Source: Clytia hemisphaerica
Lineage: Eukaryota; Cnidaria; Hydrozoa; Leptothecata; Clytiidae
Length of the DNA stretch: 64,000 nucleotides
Assembly (NCBI GenBank): GCA_902728285.1
Contig: CACVBU010000534.1
Location: forward strand, 194,251-258,250
Direction of reading: 5' to 3'
The notes below the pieces were generated by a model. It made no database searches, was not told the origin of the DNA, and worked only from the letters and a program-made list of their open reading frames with translations. Within the stretch, counting starts at the first letter, position 1. The number at the start of each line of letters is the position of its first letter. Below, piece after piece: positions 21,676 to 33,353 of this stretch. Made by a program: the position numbers and the translations under genes.

Positions 21676-22443
21676 ACGCGCACACCACTCGGCTGTGGTT
21701 CCTTGGGGGAGTTGTTCGATGATCTTGAGACGGACGTCGCGGTCGATGTTTTCTTTGACTTTGACAGTGGTGTGGGACGGGGATAGGCGTGTGAGCTGCG
21801 TAAGGGACTGCGTCTTCTTTAAGATGGAGTCGGATGGGTTCTCCTGTCATTGTTGGTAGCTCCTGGTGAGGACATTGGTTAAAGGCGGAAGAGCCGAACG
21901 CGTCCAGGATCTATGATTTAAGCTTTGGAATGTTCTCTTGCGTTGGCTCGAAGGGGATATCTTCTGAGCGATTCGGCGGTGGCGTTCTCTCTTGGCAGTG
22001 GCATTCGTCCGATTGTGACTCTGTGGAGGCGGAGATGCTTGATTCGTTGACTATTCCCAAGTCTTTCATAGCGGTTTGAGATGGGTAAAAACCTTTACAG
22101 TTCTTCGAAATGTAAACCATTTGACTCGATGAGCGCCCTCCGTAAGTGATGTGGAGGAAGAGCTTGCCCAATATATCGAGGGGGCGTGAGTGATGCCTAC
22201 AATTTTATGTTTGGTTTTTACGAGGTAGGCGTATGGGTATTTCAGTTTATTTAATAGTTCGGGTCCGGCAGTGCATGTTTGGCATCCGCTATCTGCTATA
22301 GCTTCGGTGAGTGTGTCCGTTATAATGGGGCCGTTTCTCTTACGAAACTGCCCGTGGATCTGTTTGAGTATTTTGATGGACACGTCAATTTTCGGTGGGC
22401 TTTCGGGGCGAGTTGGTGTGAACGAGTTGCCTCTCCATTCCAT
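21676..22443 (-). pseudogene. Gypsy protease and protease-RT linker, broken
   Basis: The protease active-site region is AIADSGCQTCTAGPELL (DSG in place of DTG). It is followed, after a frameshift around 22170, by a linker segment to PKLKS with a TAG (21914) in place of the Trp or similar codon expected, then ILDAFGSSAFNQ and, after that, EPIRLHLKEDAVPYAAHTPI leading towards the RT. The pieces lie in three frames. Confidence 0.65.
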
Positions 22444-22466
22444 GTGGGAAGGAACGGTGGCGTTCG

Positions 22467-23568
22467 CTAGGGCCGGTTGTTCGAGGACGGGGCAAGACGA
22501 AAATCCTCAGCGGGTGTTGCGAATGCGAAGGATGGTGCGTCCTCTAGTTGGCTTTCTTCTTGCTGTTGTGGGTGGGATGCTTCTCCGACGGCGTTTGCTT
22601 GGGAACGACTCGTTGTGCCTTTCATACATACAGCGTGGAAATGACCCTTGATTCTGCAATTACCACAGCTCTTATTGAATGCTGGACAGCCTTTGCGAGC
22701 CATGGTTTTACCTTTGTGTGAAGTGCGTCCGCAGCCTCTGCAGGGGCGATTGGTCTTGTTATCATGTTGTTGTGGACGTCTGAATTGGTCTCTTCTGTAG
22801 GTCGATTTGACGAATGCGTTGGTGGAGCTGCTCGTCGGGGGGTTGGCTCTCATGATGTCGGTTGATTGTTCTGTTGATTCGAGACATTGTAAACGTTCTA
22901 TTTTGTCTCCTAACGTCGGCAGGGCTGCTGTTTCTGAGAGTATTCGGGACTGGTGTTGTTGGTTTCTCAGCCCGAACACCAACTGGTGGGCGATCATTTC
23001 ATCCGCGAAGCCGACGGGGTTTGGTTCTTCGTGGTTTTCACAAGCTATCTTAAATTTGCATAGGATGGCATTTGAACGAAGGCGGGCGACGAATTGTGTG
23101 ATTGTTTCGCCGTCCATCTGACAGTCTGAAAAATTTCATTCTGTGGACTTCTTTGTGAGTGCCTTTTACGGCAACACTCTTAATAAAGTTTAATAACTCA
23201 TTTTCCTTGGCGGTATTGAGGGCTTCCGCCCCGACGTATTCGTATAAAAGACGGTTGACGTCTTGCGAGCAAGCCGCTCTCAGTTCTAGTCGATGCATGT
23301 TGACATCAGTTACGGCTGTCATAGTTTTGTATCTATTCCAGGAGTCCTTGAAAAGCACCCATTCTTGTTCATCGGTGTCGGCGTTTATGATGGGTCTCTC
23401 GGGGGATTTGGTTTTCGTCCTCGGCTGCAGATGCTGTTGTTGTTGTTGAGGTGGGACGGCGGCGACGTTGATTCTTAATTGTGCGTTTTCCGCCTGGAGA
23501 TTCGTCAGTTGTGTCATTTGTTGTTCCATGAGCAAGAGCATTCGTTGTATTTGCTCCTCGGAGGCCAT
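22467..23568 (-). pseudogene. Gypsy Gag with two CCHC-type knuckles, one frameshift
   Basis: Starts ATGGCCTCCGAGG with a short coiled coil (MEQQMTQLTNLQAENAQLR), a Gln run, then capsid-like helices (EWVLFKDSWNRYKTMTAV). A one-base frameshift near 23115 (RLSDG to MDGET) joins the second half, MDGETITQFVARLRSNAILC. The end has Cys/His clusters CRGCGRTSHKGK...C and CGNCRIKGHFHAVC, the latter a canonical C-x2-C-x4-H-x4-C knuckle. Confidence 0.75.
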
Positions 23569-23868
23569 AGTATACTGTGATCTGGTACGGGCGGTGAGCG
23601 TCGATACGAGTGGGTGTCGTTGATATTAGGGCGGGTCGGCGGGCGAAGGCGGGCGTACGCGCGGTTCAGAGGTGAGGCGGACGGGCGCTTGCGGGCGGGA
23701 ATTCGGTTCCGTACGAGTGGGTTTCTTTGGTGCGTGTGACCACGAAAATGAAAACAACCAAGATGGCGGATGTACAAGTTCGAGATCTCGTGTTGGATGA
23801 ACGATTTGATCCTGATGATGCAAGCTGAATACGACGTGAGGCTTCTCAAAATCCTACTTGCAGCGCCA

Positions 23869-24033
23869 TGTAGAGTTCAGGGTTCAGTAGGTAGAGTAAC
23901 AGAGTTCCTAAGCCTCGTACTGTATATGAAGTGACGATAACTAATAAGAGATCAACAATGTGACTGCTTACTAGAAGTGAGTATCTTAAAAGAGGATGGC
24001 CTCACGGCCTATGATAAACTTATACATTCTACA
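23869..24033 (-). repeat. Short LTR (165 bp) of the Gypsy element, with primer-binding-like site beside it
   Basis: The interval begins TGTAGA and ends TCTACA, the TG..CA inverted ends expected of an LTR. On the minus strand it is followed directly by TGGCGCTGCAAGTAGGA (23868-23852), which has the TGG start of a tRNA primer-binding site, about 280 bp before the Gag ATG. Only one copy was found, so the call rests on ends and position. Confidence 0.55.
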
Positions 24034-24244
24034 TGTATCAAAAGTTATGAGTGTTTATCTATGAAAAATTGGGATGGAAAATTGGTCAAAAAGCACTATT
24101 TTCAAGATTTTGAAGCAAATAAGCTTTTATAAAGAAAATTTTCACTATGCTCATAATGTGCATCGTGATTCTTTTCGCAACTATAAAGTGCAGTTAGCTT
24201 TGCTTTCAAAACTGAGCCACCTGACCACGTTCTCTATTCTAAGG

Positions 24245-24576
24245 GGTTTCAGGGGGTACCCAATTCCGCAATTCCGCCAATTTTTTCTCCAAATTCCGTC
24301 AAACCGTCTTAAATTGAACCAAAATTCCGTCACCGAAAATTCCTTTGAAATTCAATATTTTTGTCGAAAATTCCGCAAATTTGGAATATCTTTTACTAAT
24401 TCCGAAATTCCGCAATTTTTTTTGCTAAATTCGGTTTTCCGCAGTAAAATTGTCTAATTTTCCGTCTCCGTCAGAGAACCTAATTTCCGTAATTCCGTCT
24501 AAATTTTCGCCAAATTCCGCCACTCCGTCCGAAAAAAGGGCCGATTCCGCTCCTCCGCCAAACGTGAAACCCCCCC
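24245..24576. mobile_element. Short hAT-like MITE rich in ATTCCG motifs
   Basis: Inverted ends GGGGTTTCAGGGGG and (complement) GGGGGGGTTTCACG are flanked by TTCTAAGG (24237-24244) and TTCTAAAG (24577-24584), an imperfect 8-bp duplication. The inside is dominated by repeats of AATTCCG(C/T)(C/A). No coding capacity; the longer ORFs here are by-products of the repeats. Confidence 0.55.
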
Positions 24577-24727
24577 TTCTAAAGATCTTGTTTATTCAGA
24601 AGCTCTCCATATGTGTCAAAACTTTAAATTTTCATCTTATGCATGTATTCTAGCTCTTTCTTCTGTCATAAAAACACAAATTAGAGTTCATTGTCCTAAA
24701 TTTGGCGGTGAAAATGGCAACTCCTAA

Positions 24728-25030
24728 GTGAGAAAAATCACTGAATTAAAAAGAGTAACATCTGCTTCAGCTGTTGCCCTTTCTTCTCCTAGTGAGTCGT
24801 CCAGTAAGCATAGTTATTTTTTTACTTCATCACTTTCAGCTTCCAAAACAGTTGTTAGAGCATCTGCTAATAAGGATAAGCTAGTTCAGTCTTATAACTC
24901 GTATAGTGATGTTCCAATTGAGCTCAGATATGATGTTAGTACCTATTTTGCTATTTCTAAAAACATAAATGATGATGAGAGATATGATTTGATCAAAAAT
25001 AGTTTTATACCTGATAAAAACTTCTTATTT
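24728..25030 (+). pseudogene. hAT transposase, N-terminal block
   Basis: Open frame of about 100 codons: Ser/Ala-rich start, then VPIELRYDVSTYFAISKNIN and a segment ending IPDKNFLF, where the insertion 25031-26264 begins. The true start codon is uncertain; an ATG at 24715 is in another frame, suggesting a lost base. Confidence 0.6.
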
Positions 25031-26264
25031 TAAATACTGTGTCTTAATTGCTGGAAATGAAAATGACTTGTAAAATATCGAAATATGTGTCCATGAACAA
25101 ATCTTGACAGTTATCAAAACATGATATTATGGATATTTATGATGTCGAGATGATGTACTTTTAACTGTTTTAAATTTCTGTGCTACAGCTGATAAAATTA
25201 TTTTAATGTGAAGAGTTTCCTCCTAAATCAATGGTAAGACTGTCAAACATTTGTCTCCAGCAGATTTAAGATTAAAAACCATATAGGCTTCATCACTTTG
25301 GAAAATACAGCCATTAAAAATGAGGTTTTTTGCTTGATTGTTGAAGCAAACCCTGGTTGAAGGAATTGTAGGAATCTTTTTAAATTTTAGTTCTTTTTTT
25401 CTGGTTTTTCTTTATATTTATCTTTAGGATTTTATACCACTAATAGTTTTATTCTAATTATAGAACTTAAACTTTTAAATTTTTGTGTAAATAATGATGT
25501 AACTTGATACAATATTTCTAACTCGTAACTGGGTATGGTTATATTAAATATTAATTCCTCAGTATTCACATCCCTGTCTCAATAGACCGACTGGTGTTTA
25601 AACCGGATAGTGCTTGACCCCGAGGATTCTTTTGTTTTGATTGGGTTTTGGTTGTATGCAAGGGACTCTAAAATAAAGACTAGATTTGATATCAACATTT
25701 ACATGTAAAAATCTTCGAAACCATGAATACTATCATCGCCGAGTCACCAATCATTTACTGAGGAAAGTCTGTCTACCCTGGAATTCTAACAAATAAAAAA
25801 CTATTTATGGCAGGGGGATTCGAATGTTTGTTTTTATTGAAACATTCGAAATTCGAAAGATTCGAAAGTTCGATTTTCGAACACAAGGAATTTAAAACCG
25901 GAAGTAAAATGAGTCAAAATAAAAACCAAAATTAAAAATGATTTACTTTTTAGGTTTAGGTGGAAAAGCTTTCCCGAACAAAAGACGCGATCGAATATTT
26001 TTTACTTACCTTACATGAGTATTAGGAGACGTGTAATTAACAGAGTTAACACAAATTTAGAAATTTCATGTTAATTTCAAGGCCGTTAAATTCCATACTT
26101 ATATTCATGTAATAAGGTATAAATCATTTTTGTTTGGCGAGACCCCATAACGTTAGAAAAAAGAACTCATCGGGCTCATTCAATACTTTCTATCTTTTTG
26201 CTTGCAACTTGCGAATTTAGTGACCTGCCTCGATCGCTTCGCAACTTTTATACATATACACTAG
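25031..26264. mobile_element. 1234-bp insertion in the hAT gene with a 25-bp direct duplication
   Basis: The 25 bp at 25006-25030 (starting TATACCTGATAAAAAC) are repeated exactly at 26265-26289, and the hAT reading frame continues after the second copy. Between them is non-coding AT-rich DNA with no poly-A, no clear inverted ends and no ORF. One internal patch (25815-25890) is full of TTCGAA motifs in both orientations. A 25-bp duplication is longer than DNA transposons give; a tail-less retroposed fragment or repair-mediated insertion is possible. Confidence 0.7.
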
Positions 26265-27774
26265 TATACCTGATAAAAACTTCTTATTTCCTAAACATGG
26301 AACTTCTTCTTTTAACCCAAAATATTTGAAAAATAATTCTACTTGGGCTAGATATTCTAAAAGTCAAGGTGGTGTATTTTGCTTGCCTTGTTCATTATTT
26401 GCTCATACCAGTGGTAAATTAACATCACAAACAAATTTTGTTTCTCAATGTGTTGTTCCAGGAAAATCTTTTTCTGGTGCTTTCAAGCGCCATTTAGGTG
26501 AAAATAAACCTCAACGTTGTGATAGGAGAAATTATACTGATGAATCTCTCCATTTACGGTGTCAAAGTATTATGTGTGCCTTTTTAAATCGCTTTGAGGG
26601 TGGAAAACCAAGAGATGTTGATGTTCTTATTGATAGGGATAATTTGAAAGCCATCAATAAGGCCAAACTGATTTTGCCTTCAATAATTGACACCGTTATT
26701 GTTTGTGTTCATATCGGTATTCCTGAGGCTGGGGAATATTCTGAAAAATCTGGTCTAGGTAATTTTATTGAGTTGATCAATTATGGGATAAGAAGGGGAG
26801 ACAAATATTTAGAGGATCATTACATTCATGCGCCAGGTAATGCCCATTATTTATCTCCATCTACTCAGAATGAAATAATTTCAATCTCTGGAGCACTCAT
26901 TCTTGAAAAGATTTTAATTCAAATAAAGCCTGAACCTACTTCTGTTTACTTCTTTTCCATCATGGCAGATGAGGCTATGAATTGCTCTCAAAAAGAGCAA
27001 CTATCTTTAGTCTTAAGGTACATTGATGAAGAAAATGTGATTCACGAGGAATTTACTATCTTTGTCCATTTAAAAGATGGTCTCACTGGAAAAGCAATTT
27101 CGGACACATCAAAAGAGTTGATGATCTTGGTCTTGACATCAATCAATGTAGGGGTCAAGGGTTTGATGGTGCTGGGAATGTTGCAGGTCATAAAAATGGT
27201 GCAGCTGTACTGATTACAGGTCTAGTTCGAAAAGCTATTTTTGTCCACTGTTTTTCACACAAATTGAATCTTTGTGTTTCTAAAAATTTTAAAATAATAT
27301 CTGTGAGTAATATGCTCGAGGTTGCAACCAAACTTACTTATTTTTTTCACAATTCAGAGATAAGGCAAAGGTGTTTTGAAAAATATGTCAAGTCTTTTCG
27401 CCTCTCTCATCGTGTGAGTGACAACCTTGATGGTGAATGGTTATCTTCCAATAAGGATTCAAACTCTAGCTCCAAGGCTAAAAAATTGAGGGATCCTTCT
27501 AAAACTAGATGGGTCGAAAGAATCAAAGACCTTGAACTTTTTATTGAGCTTTTTGAACCTCTTTGGTTTACCCTTGAAGAAATAAAGAACAATGCGAACC
27601 GCAAGTATAACGAGCAAACCCGAAAAGATGGTTTCTCTTTTTTTAAAGCTATTGACTCATTTGATTTTATTGTCAACTTAGTAGTTTGCTACCGTGTTCT
27701 TGAACTTACATTGCGTGTAACTGAACTTCTTCAAGCCAAATTAAATGATATTTCCGTCGGTGTCAATCTAATCA
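26265..27774 (+). pseudogene. hAT transposase, central catalytic block
   Basis: Begins in a TTF/zinc-binding-like part (GGVFCLPCSLF), continues through an Asp-containing strand SIMADEAMNCSQKEQLSLVL (first catalytic Asp) and, after a frameshift near 27115, GFDGAGNVAGHKNGAA (second catalytic Asp region) and HCFSHKLNLCVSK. The last part, PSKTRWVERIKDLELFIELF, is the usual insertion-domain signature of this hAT group. It is cut at 27774 by LINE C. Confidence 0.75.
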
Positions 27775-29395
27775 TAAAGTTAGCCAAATTTGTTTGTGCT
27801 CCAACTTTGACATCATGCTTCAATAACTCTCTTCAATCTCAAAACTTTCCTGACAGCTTGAAGCTTGCTGATATAATTCCAGTCCATAAGAAAAACAGCA
27901 AACATGACAAGGATAATTACAGGCCCGTCAGTCTCCTCCCATCTCTGGCTAAAATCTTTGAAAAACTTATTTCAAATCAACTCAACACCTTCTTTGAATC
28001 ATTTTTCTCTAACGGACTCTGTGGTTTTCGTAAACAGTATAGCACGCAGAGTGCTTTACTAAATATGTTACGAAAATGGCAGAATTCACTGTCCAAATCA
28101 AAAAGGATTGGAGCAATTCTGATGGATCTGTCCAAAGCCTTTGACTGTTAGCCTCGTGATCTTCTGATCGCAAAACTTTATGCATATGGATTGGATTGTA
28201 GAAGCCTAGCTTTTATGCAAAGTTATTTAAAAAACAGAAAGCATAGGGTCAGAGTTGGTTCATCGTTCAGTAATTGGCTACCTTTGCTATTTGGTGTGCC
28301 TCAGGGATCTATTTTAGGACCTATTCTTTTCAATATTTTTATCAATGATTTGTTTTTCTTTGTTAATGAAGACGACCTATGTAACTTCGCTGATGACGAT
28401 ACTCTGCACAAAAGTGCTTCGTCTCTAGATGAGGCCCTCGAAGCTTTAATTCTAGACCTAGAAATCATTCTAGCTTGGTTTAGACACAACTCCCTTGTTG
28501 CAAATCCAGAGAAGTTTCAGGTGTTGTTTCCAGGCACAAAGAATGCAAATATAGTTTTCAATGTTGGAAATATTACATTAGAGTCTTCCGAGAGCGTGAA
28601 ACTGCTTGGAGTAACTATCGACAGTGGCCTCACTTTTTATAATCACGTACAGGACATCTGCAAAAAGGCTGCACAGAAGACCAAAACTATTTTTAGAATT
28701 AGAGCATTTTTAAACCAAGAGCAAGCAGATTTATTATTTAATAGTTTTATTTTATCTGCTTTTAGATATTGTCCTCTCATCTGGATGTTTTGTAGTAAAT
28801 TGGCTCACAACCTTCTTAACGAAACTCATTGTAGGGCCCTCAAGGCTAAGCAAAATTCTATCAATCTTAACTATGATGAACTTTTGAAGAAAGCTAAATG
28901 TGAGTCAATCCATACTAAAAATCTCCAGTTTATGCTTGTGGAAGTTTATAAAAGCGTCAATAAAATCGGCAATAAATTAGGCTGGGACCAATTTGAATTC
29001 ATCCAAAGTCATTTAGATACGGATGAAGATGTAAATGAAAACGGGGACGACAATTCCAACGAACGTCCTCGTCTTCGAAGAGGCACTCAAATTAGACTTC
29101 CACTTCCCAGGAACACCGTTTGCTTGAATTCCTTTAATTTCCGAGCTGGCCAAGCTTGGAATAGACTACCGTTAGAATTCAAAACTATTGAATCTTTGGC
29201 TGAATTTAAAAGAAAAATTATCAAGGCCAAAATCTATTGTTCATGCAAACTCTGTTCTATATTCTAGTATTTTTAAATTTTTAAATATTATTTACTATAT
29301 AGTAAATATTCGAATGTCATGTTGGATTTAATTAGTACTTGTAACTATTTTTTATTACCAACGTTAAATAAAGAACAAATAAAAAAAATAAAAAA
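27775..29395 (+). mobile_element. LINE C (CR1/L2-like), 5'-truncated, with one in-frame stop
   Basis: Flanked by TAATCA (27769-27774 and 29396-29401). It encodes NYRPVSLLPSLAKIFEKLIS, AILMDLSKAFDC, then TAG at 28149-28151, and continues in the same frame with FGVPQGSILGPILFNIFIND, the catalytic FADDD, and a C-terminus up to a stop at 29265-29267. A short A-rich 3' tail follows. Apart from the single nonsense codon the RT is open, so it is the younger layer in this stack. Confidence 0.8.
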
Positions 29396-30105
29396 TAATC
29401 ACTTCTACCGTCCAACGTGTGAAACAGGCTAGAACCAATGTCCGTGCTGAGCATAATGAATGGTTTCAATTTGCCGTGGATATAGCTAACAGGCTAAATA
29501 TCAATGTCTCAAAACCTAGGACAAACAAAAGGCAGATTTTTCGTGATAATCATCCTGCCGAAACTGTATCTGATTACTATAGAGTTTCTCTGACTGTACC
29601 TCTTTTAGATACTCTTTACCAGGAGTTCATTGGTCGTTTTTCTGAGCATTCTTTGCTTGCATACAAACGTTTATATCTTTTGCCTTAATCTTTTTTGTCC
29701 GAGGAAGATGTGGCTGTCAAACTCGGACCTTTTTTTCGTTTTTACTCTCACGGTATGGTTTCTCCACTACGAATCAATGAGGAAATTAAAGCATATGGGA
29801 ACTTTTGGGATGATTTTACAGACCTTCCCACTACTATTTCTGAAACATTAAATGCTATCAAGCATGCAAAGTTTGATAATATCGAAAGAGCTCTCAGAAT
29901 TTTAGCTACTATTCCTGTGACTACTTGTGAGTGTGAAAGGTCCTTTTCTGATATGAAATTAATTAAGAGTAAATTACGTAGTACAATGGGCCAGGATAGG
30001 TTAAATGGCCTCTGTCTAATGAATTTTCATCTTGACAAAACGCCTGATTCGATGGCAGTATGTGAAAAGTTTTTAGCTAAACAGCAAAGACGAATTGCGA
30101 AGTAA
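29396..30105 (+). pseudogene. hAT transposase, C-terminal dimerisation block
   Basis: The frame resumes with TSTVQRVKQARTNVRAEHNE, meets a TAA at 29686-29688 and continues in the same frame to the hAT dimerisation signature: RALRILATIPVTTCECERSF, then SDMKLIKSKLRSTMGQDRLN and a stop at 30103-30105. This is the most conserved part of hAT enzymes and identifies the family securely. Confidence 0.85.
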
Positions 30106-30108
30106 TTT

Positions 30109-31390
30109 GTTTTAAAACCGAATCTTCGTTAAAAACAATTTCAACTGAAAAAAAAATATTAAAAAACAATGCAAAAAAAATACAATTTCTGATCTTTTCT
30201 TCTTTTCTTCTTTCTTCTTAAATTGTTCAGCGTTCGTTTCTCCATTCAAGCCCGCCAAGATACGGTCGATCCTATGAGACACAAAAGTGAATGGACACTT
30301 TATATAGGCGTTGACCTGGGCAAATTTTCGTGTCAATTACCTTACAAGAATGAAAAGAACCAGTAGGCACATAGAATTTTTTTCTAGCTGGGGGTTTTCC
30401 TAGGGTGTCTTCGTGCCTATCTAGTCCTTCATTTTCTTCCGTCTTTTTCCTTTCTCTATCCGTCTATGTACTGTGTTATGCTGAGATGACGACAAGTAAA
30501 GAAACTACCAATTTTATCATATTTATTTCCTTCTAATAATCATCTCAGCATGTCACTAGGCATACTGACGAGCTCTGATATTGAGCGAAACGGATTTATG
30601 TATGATTTTCTGAACAATGATACCTGAACATGTTTTTTTCTTTTATTTTCATGTATACAAATGGATGTGGATGAAGACAATCGTTACGGATTTCATCAAC
30701 TCACGCATTGGTTTTTCATCAAATCTATTTTACCTAAATAAATATCTAAATAAAATTCATTGTTTTATTACTTGTGTCATTTACCTAACGTCCTTCAGAA
30801 AGTAACATTTGGAATAAAACCTTCCCTGGTATTTTGGAAAACAAATTCACTATACGTACTATATCTTTGGTTTGCAGTAAATTTTTTGATGTTAATATTA
30901 TAAAATTGCTATTAATGTTAAGCTACGTCATAACTTCCACCGTTTTGAGCGTAAAACTCGTAAAAGAGTAAGGCCTAAAAGCTTGGAGCTGTCTATTGTG
31001 TAAACTTTTAATGTTAGGCTTTTTCTTAAAATGTTGTCTTTAATTAAAATAAACAAGTGCCCGAATTTCGTTTAGGTAGCCATCGCAATTTCGAAATCGC
31101 TTAAATTTCATCCCGCCCTCCTTACGCGATCGCTTAGAACCAACTGTAGTAGGGGTACTATTTTAGTTTTGTCAGGGAATTTCCCTTGGTCAACAGGAAT
31201 TTCCCAAAAGGATACATCATAGAAACCACAAGTTATTATTATGCCCGAGACACCCACTCTTTGAAAATGTTCGATTGAATGCGTAGCTCTGCCACCCATT
31301 CAAGAATATGGGCGTTCCGCCCTCATGAAATCATCGTCCGCCCTCCAACCGCCCATTCAAAAATTGAAATTTGCGACACCCCTTGAAAAT
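30109..31390. other. Non-coding flank, possibly 3' part of the hAT element
   Basis: No gene. Polypyrimidine tracts near 30194-30220 and, from about 31110 to 31385, GC-richer sequence containing repeated CCGCCCTC/GGGCG motifs, consistent with subterminal sequence of a hAT-type end. Confidence 0.4.
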
Positions 31391-31406
31391 CCTGGCTACG
31401 CCCCTG
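31391..31406 (-). repeat. hAT-type terminal repeat (one end)
   Basis: The complement reads CAGGGGCGTAGCCAGG, the terminus I associate with several animal hAT families. No matching second end was found in the window with confidence. Confidence 0.45.
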
Positions 31407-31504
31407 AGCTTCTAATGAGACTTACTTAAAATCTCAAATATTTTGGTTCAAAACGGAATAATGAAAATGAAATGTTTGAATTTAAATCTTAAAAATGTCT
31501 TTCT

Positions 31505-33120
31505 TGTTACCCTTACCTTCCTTATATACCCTTATTACCCCTTATTATTCTTCGGATCTTAACTATGGTCTTTGATCTTTTTTAGATTTCCCAGCTGGCA
31601 CACAACGTTGTTTTCACGTCCAAATAAAGTTAAATGGACGTTATGGACTTAACGTTCAAATAACGTTAGATGAACGTTGAAACAACAATGTGTAGAACCT
31701 GGATTTCTTATTTCGTCTTATTACACGAGGTTCGCTTGCTTATGCTACCTTCCTTACATACCTTTATTACCCCTTATTACACTCCGAATCTAAACTTTAG
31801 TCATTGAGATTCTAAAGATTTTCTTATTCCGTCTTATTACATGAGGTTTACTTGCTTATGCTACCTTATATACCTTTATTACCCCTTATTACACTCCGGA
31901 TCTAAACTTTGGTCATTGAAATTCTTAAGATTTTCTTATTCCGTCTTATTACACGAGGTTCGCTTGCTTATTCTGCCTTATATACCCTTATTACCCCTTA
32001 TTACACTTCGGATATGGACTTTAGTCATTGAGGTTTTAAGATTCTCTTATTCCGTCTTATTACACGAGGTTCACTTGCCTATGCTACCTTATATATCCTT
32101 ATTACCCCTTATGGCACTTCGAATCTGAACTATGATTTTGAGATTTTCTTATTCCTTCTTATTACACGAGGTTTGCTTGCTTATGCTACCTTATATACCT
32201 TTATTACCCCTTATTACACTTCGGATCTAAACTTTGGTCATTGAGATTATTAAGATTTTCTTATTCCGTCTTATTACACAAGGTTCGCTTGCTTATTCTG
32301 CCTTATATACCCTTATTACCCCTTATTACACTTCAGATCTGAACTTTGGTCATTGAGATTCTTAAGATTTTCTTACTCCGTCTTATTACACGAGGTTTGC
32401 TTGCTTATGCTACCACATATACTTTTATTACCCCTTATTACACTCCGAATCTAAACTTTGGTCATTGAGATTATTAAGATTTTCTTATTTCGTCTTATTA
32501 CACGAGGTTCGCTTGCTTATGCTACCTTCCTTACATACCTTTATTACCCCTTATTACACTCCGAATCTAAACTTTAGTCATTGAGATTCTTAAGATTTTC
32601 TTATTCCGTCTTATTACATGAGGTTTACTTGCTTATGCTACCTTATATACCTTTATTACCCCTTATTACACTCCGGATCTAAACTTTGGTCATTGAAATT
32701 CTTAAGATTTTCTTATTCCGTCTTATTACACGAGGTTCGCTTGCTTATTCTGCCTTATATACCCTTATTACACTTCAGATCTGAACTTTGGTCATTGAGA
32801 TTCTTAAGATTTTCTTACTCCGTCTTATTACACGAGGTTTGCTTGCTTATGCTACCACATATACTTTTATTACCCCTTATTACACTCCGAATCTAAACTT
32901 TGGTCATTGAGATTATTAAGATTTTCTTATTCCGTCTTATTACACGAGGTTTGCTTGCTTATTCTGCCTTATATACCCTTATTACCCCTTATTACACTCC
33001 GGATCTAAACTTGGGTCATTGAGATTCTTAAGATTTTCTTACTCCGTCTTATTACACGAGGTTAGCTTGCTAATTCTGCCTTGTATACCCTTATGACACT
33101 TCGAATCTGAACTATGGTCT
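31505..33120 (+). repeat. 111-bp satellite array with 777-bp higher-order unit
   Basis: Roughly a dozen head-to-tail copies of a 111-bp monomer (segments such as TTATTACACGAGGTTCGCTT and TTATTACCCCTTATTACACT). The stretch from 31841 recurs almost unchanged at 32618, exactly 777 bp (7 x 111) later, so a block of seven monomers was duplicated. Because 111 is a multiple of three, long ORFs appear in the array; they are not genes. About 110 bp near 31590-31700 interrupts the first part with a CAACGTTG-rich sequence. Confidence 0.9.
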
Positions 33121-33148
33121 TTGAAGTTATAGAAGCCTAATTTAAGTC

Positions 33149-33202
33149 CTTATTACCTGTTATTACATTTTCAAGTAAAAAAATGTAATAACAGGTAATA
33201 AG
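33149..33202. repeat. Perfect 23-bp hairpin at the inner edge of the satellite
   Basis: The arms 33149-33171 (CTTATTACCTGTTATTACAT...) and 33180-33202 are exact reverse complements with an 8-nt loop. A third and a fourth relative (AATAACAGGTAATAAG) occur at about 33248-33270 and, at the edge of the opposite satellite array, 39421-39438. Confidence 0.85.
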
Positions 33203-33353
33203 AGCTATTATTTGTCCTTTTGACCGCTTATTACACTTTTTTGCTTAAAAATGTAATAACAGGTAATAAGGGCTATTTTTTATCCTTATGACCCCTTATC
33301 ACACTTTTGATATTGAAAGTGTAATTGTTCTTCAAAAAGCCAGATGATTTAGC

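Larger units (their letters stand above)
20225..24033 (-). mobile_element. Gypsy-type LTR retrotransposon, decayed and 3'-truncated
   Basis: In minus-strand order: a 165-bp LTR (23869-24033), a primer-binding-like TGG just inside it, Gag, protease, RT and RNase H. The coding sequence stops being recognisable at about 20225, within the region between RNase H and integrase (WNIREELYVVDGVPLKN is the last part). No integrase and no 3' LTR follow. Several stops and frameshifts and a changed RT active site show it is dead. It is noticeably more GC-rich than its surroundings. Confidence 0.75.
24728..30108 (+). mobile_element. hAT transposon coding region (P52rIPK/zinc-finger type), twice interrupted
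   Basis: Three coding blocks in order on the plus strand make up one transposase: 24728-25030, 26265-27774 and 29396-30105. The two gaps are clean insertions with target duplications, and the frame resumes exactly after each. Internal frameshifts and a stop are additional decay. The left end was not found; a hAT-like terminus (complement CAGGGGCGTAGCCAGG) at 31391-31406 could be its right end, but this is unproven. Confidence 0.75.

Noticed and set aside
31841..32896. ORFs of 92-95 codons rich in Leu/Tyr in the satellite
   Set aside because: The 111-bp monomer is a multiple of three, so open frames repeat automatically; both ORFs are the same satellite segment.
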